From contig JAXDKT010000161.1 of NCBI GenBank assembly GCA_034666965.1, forward strand, positions 5,878-69,877: a stretch of DNA of 64,000 bases, in the 5' to 3' direction. The DNA is from Chersky-267 sp034666965 (GTDB taxonomy: Bacteria; Chloroflexota; Limnocylindria; Limnocylindrales; CSP1-4). Below, one piece after another: positions 31,183 to 38,952 of the stretch. The translations under genes were made by a program, and so were the position numbers. The stretch's first letter is position 1. The number at the start of each line of letters is the position of its first letter. Below the pieces are notes generated by a model, which ran no database searches, was not told the origin of the DNA, and saw nothing but the letters and a program-made list of their open reading frames with translations.

Positions 31183-32520
31183 TCAGGCCCGTCCGGCGAG
31201 GGCCACCGCGATCGGGTGACACACGCCCGCGGGGCAGGTGCTGCGGAGGAGGTGATCGTCCAGCTCGGGCCGGAAGTATCGCATCGCGCTGGTTGTCGGA
31301 AGCGTCGCGAGCCGCTCGTGGTCGCACAGGGCCGAGCCCACGATGTCGCTGGCCAGGTCGAGCGCCAGAGCGGCATCGCCCGGCCGGGGGGTCCCCGCGG
31401 CCATCCGATCGACGATCTCCGACAGGCGCCGCGTGCCGATCCGGCAGGGGATCGTCTTGCCGCAGGCCTGGTCGGCGCAGAACCGGGTCAACAGTCGGGC
31501 CAGATCGACGATGCAGGCTTGGTCGTCGGCGACCACGATGGAGCCCGAACCAATGTGGGCGTCGACGGCCCGAAGGGCGTCGTATTCGTAGGGCGTGTCG
31601 AGGAGGTCGGGTGGCAGGAAGCCCCCCGAAGGGCCGCCAACGAGAACGGCCTTGATCGGACGCTCGGGCTCGCTTCCGCGCCCACGAGCGTGGACGAGAT
31701 CGACCAGGTCCCGCAGCTTCGTTCCGATTGGCACCTCGGCGATGCCCGCGCCGCCCGGTCCCCGGAGCTGGACCAGGATCGTCCCGGGGCTCGCCTTCGA
31801 GCCGATCGCGGCATACGCCTCAGCCCCGTGGTTCACGATCCAGGGGACCGCGGCCAGGGTCTGCACGTTGTGGACCAGCGTGGGGCGCCCGAAAAGTCCC
31901 TGCTCGGCTGGGTGCGGTGGACGTTGCTCGGGCTGCCCGCGCTTGCCCTCCAGCGCCTTGAGCAGGACGGTCTCCTCGCCCAACATGTAGGCGCCCTGAA
32001 CGGGTCGGATCTCGATCCGCACCGGCCAGCCCGTCTCGACCGCGTCGGGGCCGATCAGGCCGGTCTCCTCGGCCGCGGAGATTGCTGCCTCGAGCGTCCG
32101 GATTGCCGCTTCGGCATCGGATCGAACTGCGATGAAGCCTTGGCGGGCGTCGATCGCATAGGCCGCCAGGGCCATCCCCTCGATCACCGCGAACGGGGCC
32201 CGCTCGAGGAGCGTGCGGTCGGTCTGGACGGCGGGATCCGCGCCATAGCCGTTGGCCACGACGTAGCGACGGGCCTCGGGAGCGCTGGCTGCGGCACGCC
32301 ACTTGGTCCCGCTCGGGAAGCCCGCCCCGCCGCGACCGCGCAGGCCCGAGCCGGCCACGGCGGTCACGACCTGGCTCGGGGTCATCGCTCGGACTGCGGT
32401 CTTGAGCGCCTCGAAGGCCCCGGTCCGGATCGCGCTGTCGAGATCGGTGGGATCGCCGCCGTCAGTCGCGGGCAGGAGCACCCGCGGCCAGCTCGAAGGA
32501 GTCGCGAGCAGGTTTGTCAC
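31183..32520 (-). CDS. nuoF: NuoF-like subunit with altered NADH and Fe-S site residues
   Basis: A 445-residue homologue of the FMN/NADH-binding 51-kDa subunit. The FMN loop is intact: GLRGRGGAGFPSGTKW at 59-74. The block normally NADEGEPGTFKDR is NGYGADPAVQTDR here (from 90), losing both acidic residues of the usual NADH pocket. GAYMLGEETVLLKALEG (GEET at 181-184) is kept. In the N3 cluster motif, usually SCGKCxPCR, Cys353 and Cys359 remain but the middle Cys is Thr356; Cys399 is present and Cys348 lies nearby. This subunit may bind FMN yet be poor at NADH oxidation. Its GTG start overlaps the I/E fusion gene as GTGA. Confidence 0.88.
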   Translation of the reverse strand: MTNLLATPSSWPRVLLPATDGGDPTDLDSAIRTGAFEALKTAVRAMTPSQVVTAVAGSGLRGRGGAGFPSGTKWRAAASAPEARRYVVANGYGADPAVQTDRTLLERAPFAVIEGMALAAYAIDARQGFIAVRSDAEAAIRTLEAAISAAEETGLIGPDAVETGWPVRIEIRPVQGAYMLGEETVLLKALEGKRGQPEQRPPHPAEQGLFGRPTLVHNVQTLAAVPWIVNHGAEAYAAIGSKASPGTILVQLRGPGGAGIAEVPIGTKLRDLVDLVHARGRGSEPERPIKAVLVGGPSGGFLPPDLLDTPYEYDALRAVDAHIGSGSIVVADDQACIVDLARLLTRFCADQACGKTIPCRIGTRRLSEIVDRMAAGTPRPGDAALALDLASDIVGSALCDHERLATLPTTSAMRYFRPELDDHLLRSTCPAGVCHPIAVALAGRA

Positions 32521-33188
32521 CGTTCGCCCGCCGGTGCGTCGTCGGCCGCGTCCGGTCGGGCGCCTCGCCCGCTGAGAGCGCCGTCGAGCGCGCCCAGGTA
32601 GGCCTCGTCCGCGCGCCCCGGCGCCGCCGCGGGAGCGCCGACCGCCAGGTGGTCGTAGTAGGTGGCCGTGCCGTAGAGCATGGCGTACCAGGCACCGGTC
32701 GACTGGCTCACCCGCTTGAGCGCCGCGACGGGAACGTAGCCGTACTCGGCCTGGATCGCGGCGAGGATCCCGAGGAGCTCCTTGGGATCGTGGTCGAAGC
32801 CCTCGAGGATTTCGTCGACGGCGTGCAGATCGATCCCGTGGAAGTGCTCATAAACCGGGTCGGGAACGGTCCGTCCGGCGCGCCGGAGGGCCGACTCCTC
32901 GCGCCGTTCGCCATAGGTCTCGGGCGGGCCCCAGTGGATCGCATAGCGGCCCTTGGTGTCGACGCCACCCATGTCGATGCACTCGACCGGGCAGGCCTGG
33001 GCGCATTGGAAGCAGGTCTCGCATTTGAGCGTCCCGTACTCGTCGTAGAGCAGCTGCAGACGCCCCCGGAACTTGGGCGGGATGCTGGCCGGGACCTCGG
33101 GATAGAGGTTGGTGACCTTGGGCTCGAAGAAGCGGCGCAGGGTCAGGGCCATGCCCCGAACCAGACCGAGTCCGGGCACGAAGCTCAT
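32517..33188 (-). CDS. NuoI N-half fused to NuoE N-terminal helical domain
   Basis: A 223-residue fusion. Residues 8-95 match the first half of NuoI: GMALTLRRFFEPKVTNLYP, IPPKFRGRLQLL, then a single 4Fe-4S motif CETCFQCAQACP (Cys56, 59, 62, 66, with Cys70 close by) and RYAIHWGPPETYG. The second NuoI cluster motif is absent here and reappears at the end of the flavoprotein two genes downstream. Residues ~121-185 resemble the helical N-terminus of NuoE: DPKELLGILAAIQAEYGYVP and a region ending GTATYYDHL. The thioredoxin-like 2Fe-2S part of NuoE with its four cysteines is missing. The tail is A/D/G-rich. It probably bridges the quinone arm and the input module. Confidence 0.8.
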   Translation of the reverse strand: MSFVPGLGLVRGMALTLRRFFEPKVTNLYPEVPASIPPKFRGRLQLLYDEYGTLKCETCFQCAQACPVECIDMGGVDTKGRYAIHWGPPETYGERREESALRRAGRTVPDPVYEHFHGIDLHAVDEILEGFDHDPKELLGILAAIQAEYGYVPVAALKRVSQSTGAWYAMLYGTATYYDHLAVGAPAAAPGRADEAYLGALDGALSGRGARPDAADDAPAGER

Positions 33189-33198
33189 CGGGTGGTCC

Positions 33199-34545
33199 TC
33201 ATCGGATGCCGTCCACGACCAGGATGGCCAGGGCGGTCACGAACAGGTTGAGCAGCGAAGCGGGCAACAGCCACTTCCAGGCGAAGCCCATGAGCTGATC
33301 GATCCGGACCCGCGGCAACGTTCCGCGCATCCACACGAAGAGGAATACGAAGCCATACGTCTTGGTCAGGAACCAGAGCAGGCCCACGACCCAGTCGAAG
33401 CTGAGGAATGCGAACCCGACGAGCGCCGCCACGGCCACCAGGTTGAACAGGACGAAGCCGATGACCAGCGCCTGCCACAGCTTGACCTGGCTGTTGACGA
33501 GGTAGAAGGGCAGGCCCAGGACCAAGATTCCCAGCGGCGGGATGAGCGCCAGGGCGAACAGCAGGCCGATGCCCATGCCGCTCAGATCGGGCTGGGCCAC
33601 GATCGGCCAGGGCCAGTCGAAGGGCGCGTTCCAGCCGCCCATGAAGAGGGCCACCGTCAGGCCCGAGACGATGAACACGTTGACGTACTCGGCGAAGAAG
33701 AAGAACCCGAAGCGCATACCCGAGTACTCGGTGGCGAACCCGGCCACGATCTCGGAGTCCGCCTCGGTCAGGTCGAACGGGGTCCGGTTCGCCTCAGCGG
33801 TCGCGGCGATGAAGAAGATCACGAAGGCCAGTGGCTGCCGGAAGACGTACCAGTCGAACAGGCTGCCGGACTGGTTGAGGGTGATCTGGTTGACGCTCAG
33901 GGTTCCCGACAGCAGGACGATCCCGACCACCGACAGGGTCAGCGGGATCTCGTAGCTCACGATCTGGGCCGCCGCCCGAAGCCCGCCCAGCAGCGAGTAC
34001 TTGTTGAAGCTGGACCAGCCGGCCATCAGCAACCCGACCACGCCCAGCCCGCCCATGGCGAAGAAGTAGAGCAGCCCGATGTTGAGGTCCAGGCCGAACA
34101 GGCCGGGAGCGAACGGGACCACGACCAGGGTCATGACGCTGGCGACATAGACCACGATCGGGGCCCAGGTGAACACCAGCGGGTCGGCCCCGGTCGGGGT
34201 GAAGTCCTCTTTCATCAGGACCTTGAGCCCGTGGACCACCGACAGCAGCGAGCCATACGGCCCGACCCGGTCGGGACCGTAGCGCAGGTTCATCAGGGCG
34301 ATGACCTTCATCTCCATGTAGATGATCAGGAAGGCCGTCGGGACGGTCATCAGCAGGATGATGGTTGCGGCCACGACGAAGCGGACGAGCGGCACGTTGT
34401 CGCCCAGGAAGGTCAGGACCACCGGTCCGACGATGACCACGGCTGCGGTCAGGCCGGCGGCCAGGACGAGCAGCAGGGGCACGGCCGTGAACACGATCTT
34501 GCCCGGCAGGGTCAGGCGGCCGAACGTCCGACTGAGCATCGCCAT
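33199..34545 (-). CDS. nuoH: NADH-quinone oxidoreductase subunit H
   Basis: A 448-residue membrane subunit with about nine helices that forms much of the quinone chamber with NuoB and NuoD. Characteristic blocks: IYMEMKVIALMNLRYGPDRVGPYGSLL at the cytoplasmic loop, EIPLTLSVVGIVLLSG, the acidic loop EANRTPFDLTEADSEIVAGF and TEYSGMRFGFFFFAEY. It abuts nuoD directly and precedes the I/E fusion, so the usual E-F-G genes that sit between D and H in most bacteria have moved downstream. Confidence 0.97.
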   Translation of the reverse strand: MAMLSRTFGRLTLPGKIVFTAVPLLLVLAAGLTAAVVIVGPVVLTFLGDNVPLVRFVVAATIILLMTVPTAFLIIYMEMKVIALMNLRYGPDRVGPYGSLLSVVHGLKVLMKEDFTPTGADPLVFTWAPIVVYVASVMTLVVVPFAPGLFGLDLNIGLLYFFAMGGLGVVGLLMAGWSSFNKYSLLGGLRAAAQIVSYEIPLTLSVVGIVLLSGTLSVNQITLNQSGSLFDWYVFRQPLAFVIFFIAATAEANRTPFDLTEADSEIVAGFATEYSGMRFGFFFFAEYVNVFIVSGLTVALFMGGWNAPFDWPWPIVAQPDLSGMGIGLLFALALIPPLGILVLGLPFYLVNSQVKLWQALVIGFVLFNLVAVAALVGFAFLSFDWVVGLLWFLTKTYGFVFLFVWMRGTLPRVRIDQLMGFAWKWLLPASLLNLFVTALAILVVDGIR

Positions 34546-35763
34546 CTACTTGTCGACGCCCCCCATGATCGGATCGAGCGAGGCCATGATCGCCATCGTG
34601 TCGGCGATGAGATTGCCCGGGGTCAGCAGCCCGACCGCCTGGAGGTGGACGAAGCTGGGGTCATGGATCCGCATCCTGAAGGGCTGGTCGGTTCCGTCAC
34701 TGATGGCGTACGTGGCGTACTGCCCGCGAGGACCCTCGACCGCGGCGTAGGCCCGGCCGGGCCGGGGCCGCATCAGCCGGGGCAGCTTGGCCATGATCGG
34801 CCCGTCGGGCATCTCGTTGAGGCACTGGTCGATGATCCGCAGGCTCTGCTTGATCTCATCGAGACGAACCAGGTAGCGCGCGAGGCAATCGCCTTCCTGG
34901 CGGGTCGGGACATCGAAGTCGAGCTCGGGATAGATGCTGTAGGGGTGCGACCGGCGCATGTCCAGGGGAACCCCGGAGGCCCGGATGTTGGGTCCGGTCA
35001 TGCACATCCGGAAGGCGGTTTCGCGATCGAGCGTGCCCAGGCCGCGCATGCGCCGGACGAAGATCTCGTTCTGATTGAGTAGGGTCTGGTTGGCCTCGAT
35101 CTGCTCGGTGGCCTTGCTCATCCAGGTCCCCAGCCGGCTCATGAACTCGTGATTGAGATCGCCGTTGACGCCGCCGATCCGGAAGTAATTGAAGAGCATC
35201 CGTTGACCGGTGAGCGCGGCCAGCAGCTCGACGATGTCGTCGCGCTCGATGAAGCTCCACAGGATCGGCGTCAGCCCGCCGAGGTCGAGCGCCATCCAGC
35301 CCATGAACAGGGCGTGACTGGCGACCCGGTTGAGCTCACCCGACAGGACCCGGATGTATTCGGCGCGGCGCGGGACCTCGACGTCCATGAGCTTCTCGAA
35401 GGCCATCACCGGGGCCCATTCGTTGAACAGCGCGCTGACGTACTCGAGCGGATCGGTGTAGGCGATGGTGTGGTGGTAGTCGGCGTTCTCGCACAGCTTC
35501 TCCACGCCGCGATGGAGGTAGCCCAGGACCGGGTCAAGGTCGACCACGCGCTCGCCCTCGAGCTTGAGCACGACCCGCAGGACGCCGTGGGTGGAGGGAT
35601 GCTGCGGCCCCATGTTGACGAACAGCTCGCCGTCGCCGAGGGTGTAGAACTCGGCCTCGCGCTCGGTCCGAGGCGGATATGGCGGGATCGGCTCGAAGAC
35701 GCCGATCTGCTCCTCGAGCATGACCCGCGGATCGTCCGTGGACGGGACCCGGATGGTCGTCAC
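34546..35763 (-). CDS. nuoD: NADH-quinone oxidoreductase subunit D
   Basis: A 405-residue 49-kDa-type subunit that binds quinone with NuoB. Hallmarks: MGPQHPSTHGVLRVVLKLEG, GYLHRGVEKLCEN, RVLSGELNRVASHALFMG, GLDMRR-type block SGVPLDMRRSHPYSIYP, and the C-terminal DPIMGGVDK. The quinone-site His and Tyr region appears intact. GTG 35763 is preferred to the long alanine-rich upstream extension because it lies ten bases after nuoC. It abuts nuoH with no gap. NDUFAF7, a homologue of the methyltransferase encoded upstream of this operon, modifies the equivalent subunit in mitochondria. Confidence 0.96.
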   Translation of the reverse strand: MTTIRVPSTDDPRVMLEEQIGVFEPIPPYPPRTEREAEFYTLGDGELFVNMGPQHPSTHGVLRVVLKLEGERVVDLDPVLGYLHRGVEKLCENADYHHTIAYTDPLEYVSALFNEWAPVMAFEKLMDVEVPRRAEYIRVLSGELNRVASHALFMGWMALDLGGLTPILWSFIERDDIVELLAALTGQRMLFNYFRIGGVNGDLNHEFMSRLGTWMSKATEQIEANQTLLNQNEIFVRRMRGLGTLDRETAFRMCMTGPNIRASGVPLDMRRSHPYSIYPELDFDVPTRQEGDCLARYLVRLDEIKQSLRIIDQCLNEMPDGPIMAKLPRLMRPRPGRAYAAVEGPRGQYATYAISDGTDQPFRMRIHDPSFVHLQAVGLLTPGNLIADTMAIMASLDPIMGGVDK

Positions 35764-35773
35764 CGCCGCTGCC

Positions 35774-36325
35774 TCAGCTCGACCTGGTCCGCCGGACACG
35801 ATCGTCCGGGGTCGCGTCGACCGGCTCGTGGGTGCGTTCCATGTGGCGGACGCCGCCGCCCGGGGAGCGGGCCGCATCGTCGGGCAGGTAGAAGTCCTTG
35901 CGCAACGGGAAGCTGGTGTAGTCGGCCGGCATATAGATCCGGCGCAGGTCGCGGTTGCCTTCGAACGCGATTCCGAACATGTCGTAGGCCTCGCGCTCCT
36001 GCCACTCGGCGCCCTTCCACAGGAAGGTGACCGAGGGGACCCGCGGATCGTCGCGGGACAGGCCGTCCGCGACCACTCGCAGCCAGTCCGGGCTGGTCGG
36101 GCTCCACAGGTGATAGACCGCCTGCATCGTGGTCCCGGTGTCGACGCCGCACAGGTCCATCAGGGCCTCGAACCCGAAGTCGGGCTCGTCATGAAGCGCC
36201 CGCATGACCTCGGGCAGGTCGCCCGGCGCGACCCGGATCTCGGTCTCGTCGTGGCGCTGGCGAACGGGCCCCAGCAGCCACTGTCCGAAGCGGGCTTCGA
36301 GGCGGCGCCGGAGGGATCGGTCCAC
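35774..36325 (-). CDS. nuoC: NADH-quinone oxidoreductase subunit C
   Basis: A 183-residue 30-kDa-type subunit of the connecting arm. Signature block: EWQEREAYDMFGIAFEGN, then DLRRIYMPADYTSFPLRKDF, the standard NuoC end. The N-terminal half carries MDLCGVDTG and YHLWSP. The GTG at 36325 gives a start five bases after the nuoB stop; the longer frame upstream is antisense-like noise. It is a separate gene, not fused to nuoD. Confidence 0.95.
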   Translation of the reverse strand: MDRSLRRRLEARFGQWLLGPVRQRHDETEIRVAPGDLPEVMRALHDEPDFGFEALMDLCGVDTGTTMQAVYHLWSPTSPDWLRVVADGLSRDDPRVPSVTFLWKGAEWQEREAYDMFGIAFEGNRDLRRIYMPADYTSFPLRKDFYLPDDAARSPGGGVRHMERTHEPVDATPDDRVRRTRSS

Positions 36326-36330
36326 CGGGC

Positions 36331-37065
36331 TCAGACTCCGTCCGGGACGGTCGGCCCGATGGCGCGCTCCGGCCAGTGGCCGCGGCGCTCGAGCACGAGC
36401 TGCTGGAGCTTCATCATCCCGTAGATGAGGCCCTCCGGCCGGGGCGGACAGCCCGGCACGTAGACGTCCACGGGCATCACCCGGTCGATCCCCTGGATCG
36501 TCGAGTAGCTCCGCTTGTAGCGTCCGCCCGAGCAGGTGCAGTCCCCCATCGCGACGCACCACTTGGGTTCGGGCATCTGTTCCCACAGGCGGACGAGCGG
36601 GCCGGCCATCTTGGTCGTCAGCGTGCCGGCCACGATCAGGACGTCGGCCTGGCGCGGGCTGGCCCGGAACGGGAACATGCCCCAGCGATCCATGTCGTTC
36701 TTGGACGTCGCCGCCGACATCATCTCGATGGCACAGCAGGCCAGGCCCGACAGGAGCGGCCAGAGGCTGTTCGCCCGGATCAGGTCGAGCACGACGTCGG
36801 CCTTGGTCGGGATGACCTCGAGGGCACCCCAGCGAGCGTCGTCGTGACGGCCGGCGTCGCTGGCTGCGTACTCGCGCAGATGAGCGGCGTCGGACGTGCC
36901 CGCGGCGCTGTACGCGGCCGGCTCGGCCGATTGCCAGAGCGTGTTCGGGACCACGATCGGGGCCATCGGGTCGCGATCGCCGGCGACCGTGAGCGAGCGC
37001 TCGTCGGTCGGCTCGGCGGCTTCCACGCCGGCCGGCCCGGTCGCGCCCTCGGGCGTCAGCGCCAT
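36331..37065 (-). CDS. nuoB: NADH-quinone oxidoreductase subunit B
   Basis: A 244-residue PSST-type subunit carrying cluster N2, the final electron donor to quinone. Fe-S ligand motifs are intact: GLACCAIEMM, the central GDCTCSGG and the late VPGCPPRPEGLIYGM. RASPRQADVLIVAGTLTTKM is also typical. The first ~80 residues are a non-conserved A/E/D-rich extension, longer than usual. The start overlaps nuoA by ten bases. Confidence 0.96.
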   Translation of the reverse strand: MALTPEGATGPAGVEAAEPTDERSLTVAGDRDPMAPIVVPNTLWQSAEPAAYSAAGTSDAAHLREYAASDAGRHDDARWGALEVIPTKADVVLDLIRANSLWPLLSGLACCAIEMMSAATSKNDMDRWGMFPFRASPRQADVLIVAGTLTTKMAGPLVRLWEQMPEPKWCVAMGDCTCSGGRYKRSYSTIQGIDRVMPVDVYVPGCPPRPEGLIYGMMKLQQLVLERRGHWPERAIGPTVPDGV

Positions 37066-37412
37066 GTCAGGACACCCTTGCGCCAGGCGTAGGCCAACCC
37101 CAGCAGGAGGATCCCGACGAACACGAGCATGCTCACCAGGCCGCCCAGGAGCAGGTCCCGGAAGACGATCGCCCAGAGGTAGATGAAGATCACCTCGATG
37201 TCGAACGCCACGAACAGCAGGGCGTAGATGTAGAACGACAGGCCGAATCGACCGTGGGTATCGCCGTACGTGTCAATGCCCGACTCGTAGGGCAGGCCCT
37301 TGTGGCCGTCGCCACGGTTTCGATGGGAGATGAGCCAGGCCGCGCCGATGGTCACGATGACGAACGAGACGCCGGCGAAGGCGAACCCGACGACGTACCA
37401 GATCCCGGTCAA
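37056..37412 (-). CDS. nuoA: NADH-quinone oxidoreductase subunit A
   Basis: A 118-residue three-helix membrane subunit. The conserved cytoplasmic loop reads GLPYESGIDTYGDTHGRF (usually YECG; here YESG), followed by FYIYALLFVAFDIEVIFIYL. The start is a TTG at 37412 preceded by GAGGT at a good distance. It is the first gene of the operon. The Ser in place of the loop Cys also occurs in other bacteria as far as I recall and is not alarming. Confidence 0.95.
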   Translation of the reverse strand: MTGIWYVVGFAFAGVSFVIVTIGAAWLISHRNRGDGHKGLPYESGIDTYGDTHGRFGLSFYIYALLFVAFDIEVIFIYLWAIVFRDLLLGGLVSMLVFVGILLLGLAYAWRKGVLTWR

Positions 37413-37734
37413 TCCAACCTCACAGCGGACCCACCCCGGATGCTCTCGCGCCAGGGCGGCGGTTCCATCGTGGCGAGTGGCGTCCGTGCGGCACGGACCG
37501 TTCGCGGGAGCGCATGCTCCGCCTCGACATTCTATCAGCGGACGACCGGGTCAGGCGTCGGCGGGAACGGCGGCGGGCGTGCTGCGACGCGGCGTCAGCA
37601 GGGTCGGAAGTGCCGGGGCGGCAGCTCGCGCCGAGCGCGCGTAGCAGGATGCGAGTTTACCACCCCGGCGCGCGCCAGACTGCGCTTCGACCTGAGCCCG
37701 GGCAATAGGGCGAATGCCGTACCGTGGCCACGAT
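37413..37734. other. Intergenic region upstream of nuoA
   Basis: 322 bases with no gene-like frame. It should hold the nuo operon promoter and the end of the MidA-type transcript. A TAGAAT box on the minus strand at 37529-37534 is the best -10 candidate. An 8-bp inverted repeat GTCCGTGC/GCACGGAC around position 490 of this block (37482-37498) has a one-base centre and may be a regulator site. No RNA gene or riboswitch is recognised. Confidence 0.5.
37529..37534 (-). promoter_or_regulatory. Candidate -10 box for the nuo operon
   Basis: TAGAAT on the minus strand, about 117 bases ahead of the nuoA start. A poor -35 match (CCTGAC) lies ~15 bases further upstream. It is the only AT-rich hexamer in the region. 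Confidence 0.35.
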
Positions 37735-38946
37735 CTAGGCGGGCAGCCGGAAGCGCAACCCGATGAGCGGCGGATCGGGGGCGAGGCCACGACCGAGCAG
37801 GCTCACCCGGAAGCCACCCATGGCCCGCGGGTCGAGCAGCCGGGCAACGCTCGAGCGGACCGCCAGCCACTCCTCGAGGGTGGTGTCCGGATCGGAGCGG
37901 ATCGCCTCGAGCAGCTCGTCCATGCCGGCCCCGACCAGGAACTCGGCCTGGGTGGTCAGCCCGAGGGGCGTCAGCCCGGCCGCTCGGGCCGCCCGCTCGA
38001 GGGCGCTGAAGTCCACGTGCGCGGTCAGGTCCTGGCGGCCGACGGCGACGGTCCAGTCGTCGTGGGCCCGATGGGCGCTGTACGCCAGGAGCGTGCCCGC
38101 GCCCCGCGCGGGCCCATACAGCTCGCCCGCGAGGTGGCCGTAGTCGACGATCAGAACCGCGCCGCGGGCCAGCCCCTGGGCCACCTCGCCCAGCCACCCG
38201 TCGAGCTCGAGGCAGACCTCCGCCCGGGCGCCGTCGGCCAGGACGATCCCGTCCGCCGCAAACCGCGCCGCGAGGGCCGGGCTGGACGGCTCACCGGCCC
38301 GCTCGACGAAACCACTCTCGTCCCAGTCGACGAAGAGCTCCTCCAGCTGACCGCCGCGTCGACCCACGACGCGATGGACCGGCAGCGCGTCGACGAACTC
38401 GTTCGCCAGGACCGCGCCAACCTCCTCGGCGCCGGCCTCGAGCTCGAGGACCGAACCGGACCCGGCGGCCTCGATCCGCCTGACGAGCTCCTCGCGCCGG
38501 AACGCGTTGAGCTCGACCGGCGCGTAACGCAGAGCCGCCGCCAGCCCTGGCGACCCGGCGACCCGGCCAAGCTGGCCGCGACCGGCGAGGGCGTCGAGAA
38601 TCGCCGCCGCGAGCGCCCCCGACCCGGCGCCGTACTCGCGCAGCACGAAGCGCGCCGGCCGATCCAGCCGCCGCCAGATCTCGTCGAGCTGGCGGGCGAT
38701 CGCGGCGCCAAAGATCGGATGGGTCTCCGGCGCCGTCAGGAAGTCGCCGGCCCGGCCGGGACGCTCGGTCGCGCCGCGGTAGTAGCCCAGCCCGGGTTCG
38801 TACAGGGCCAGCTCCATGAACCGGGCAAAGGTGATCGGGCCGTCGGCCTCGATCTCGGCCCGGATCCGCTCGACGAGCGCGGGTTCGCCGGCCGTCGGCA
38901 GCGGCGCCGGTGCCGGCCCGCGCCCGAAGGCCGCCTCGAGGTCCAT
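37735..38946 (-). CDS. MidA/NDUFAF7-family SAM-dependent methyltransferase
   Basis: A 403-residue member of the MidA/DUF185 family. N-terminal block: GPITFARFMELALYEPGLGYY, then GDFLTAPETHPIFGAAIARQ. The SAM-binding motif is REYGAGSGALAAAIL. Further conserved: NEFVDALPVHRV and LIVDYGHLAGELY. In mitochondria and Dictyostelium this family (NDUFAF7/MidA) methylates an arginine of the NuoD-equivalent subunit and is needed for complex I assembly. Its place directly upstream of nuoA, on the same strand, supports the same job here. The 322-base gap before nuoA implies separate promoters. It lies six bases after the uncharacterised gene upstream. Confidence 0.88.
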   Translation of the reverse strand: MDLEAAFGRGPAPAPLPTAGEPALVERIRAEIEADGPITFARFMELALYEPGLGYYRGATERPGRAGDFLTAPETHPIFGAAIARQLDEIWRRLDRPARFVLREYGAGSGALAAAILDALAGRGQLGRVAGSPGLAAALRYAPVELNAFRREELVRRIEAAGSGSVLELEAGAEEVGAVLANEFVDALPVHRVVGRRGGQLEELFVDWDESGFVERAGEPSSPALAARFAADGIVLADGARAEVCLELDGWLGEVAQGLARGAVLIVDYGHLAGELYGPARGAGTLLAYSAHRAHDDWTVAVGRQDLTAHVDFSALERAARAAGLTPLGLTTQAEFLVGAGMDELLEAIRSDPDTTLEEWLAVRSSVARLLDPRAMGGFRVSLLGRGLAPDPPLIGLRFRLPA

Positions 38947-38952
38947 CGAAGC

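Noticed and set aside
37482..37498. GTCCGTGC/GCACGGAC inverted repeat as a terminator.
   Set aside because: The centre is a single base, so a full hairpin cannot form, and no T-run follows. It could be a protein site but nothing supports that.
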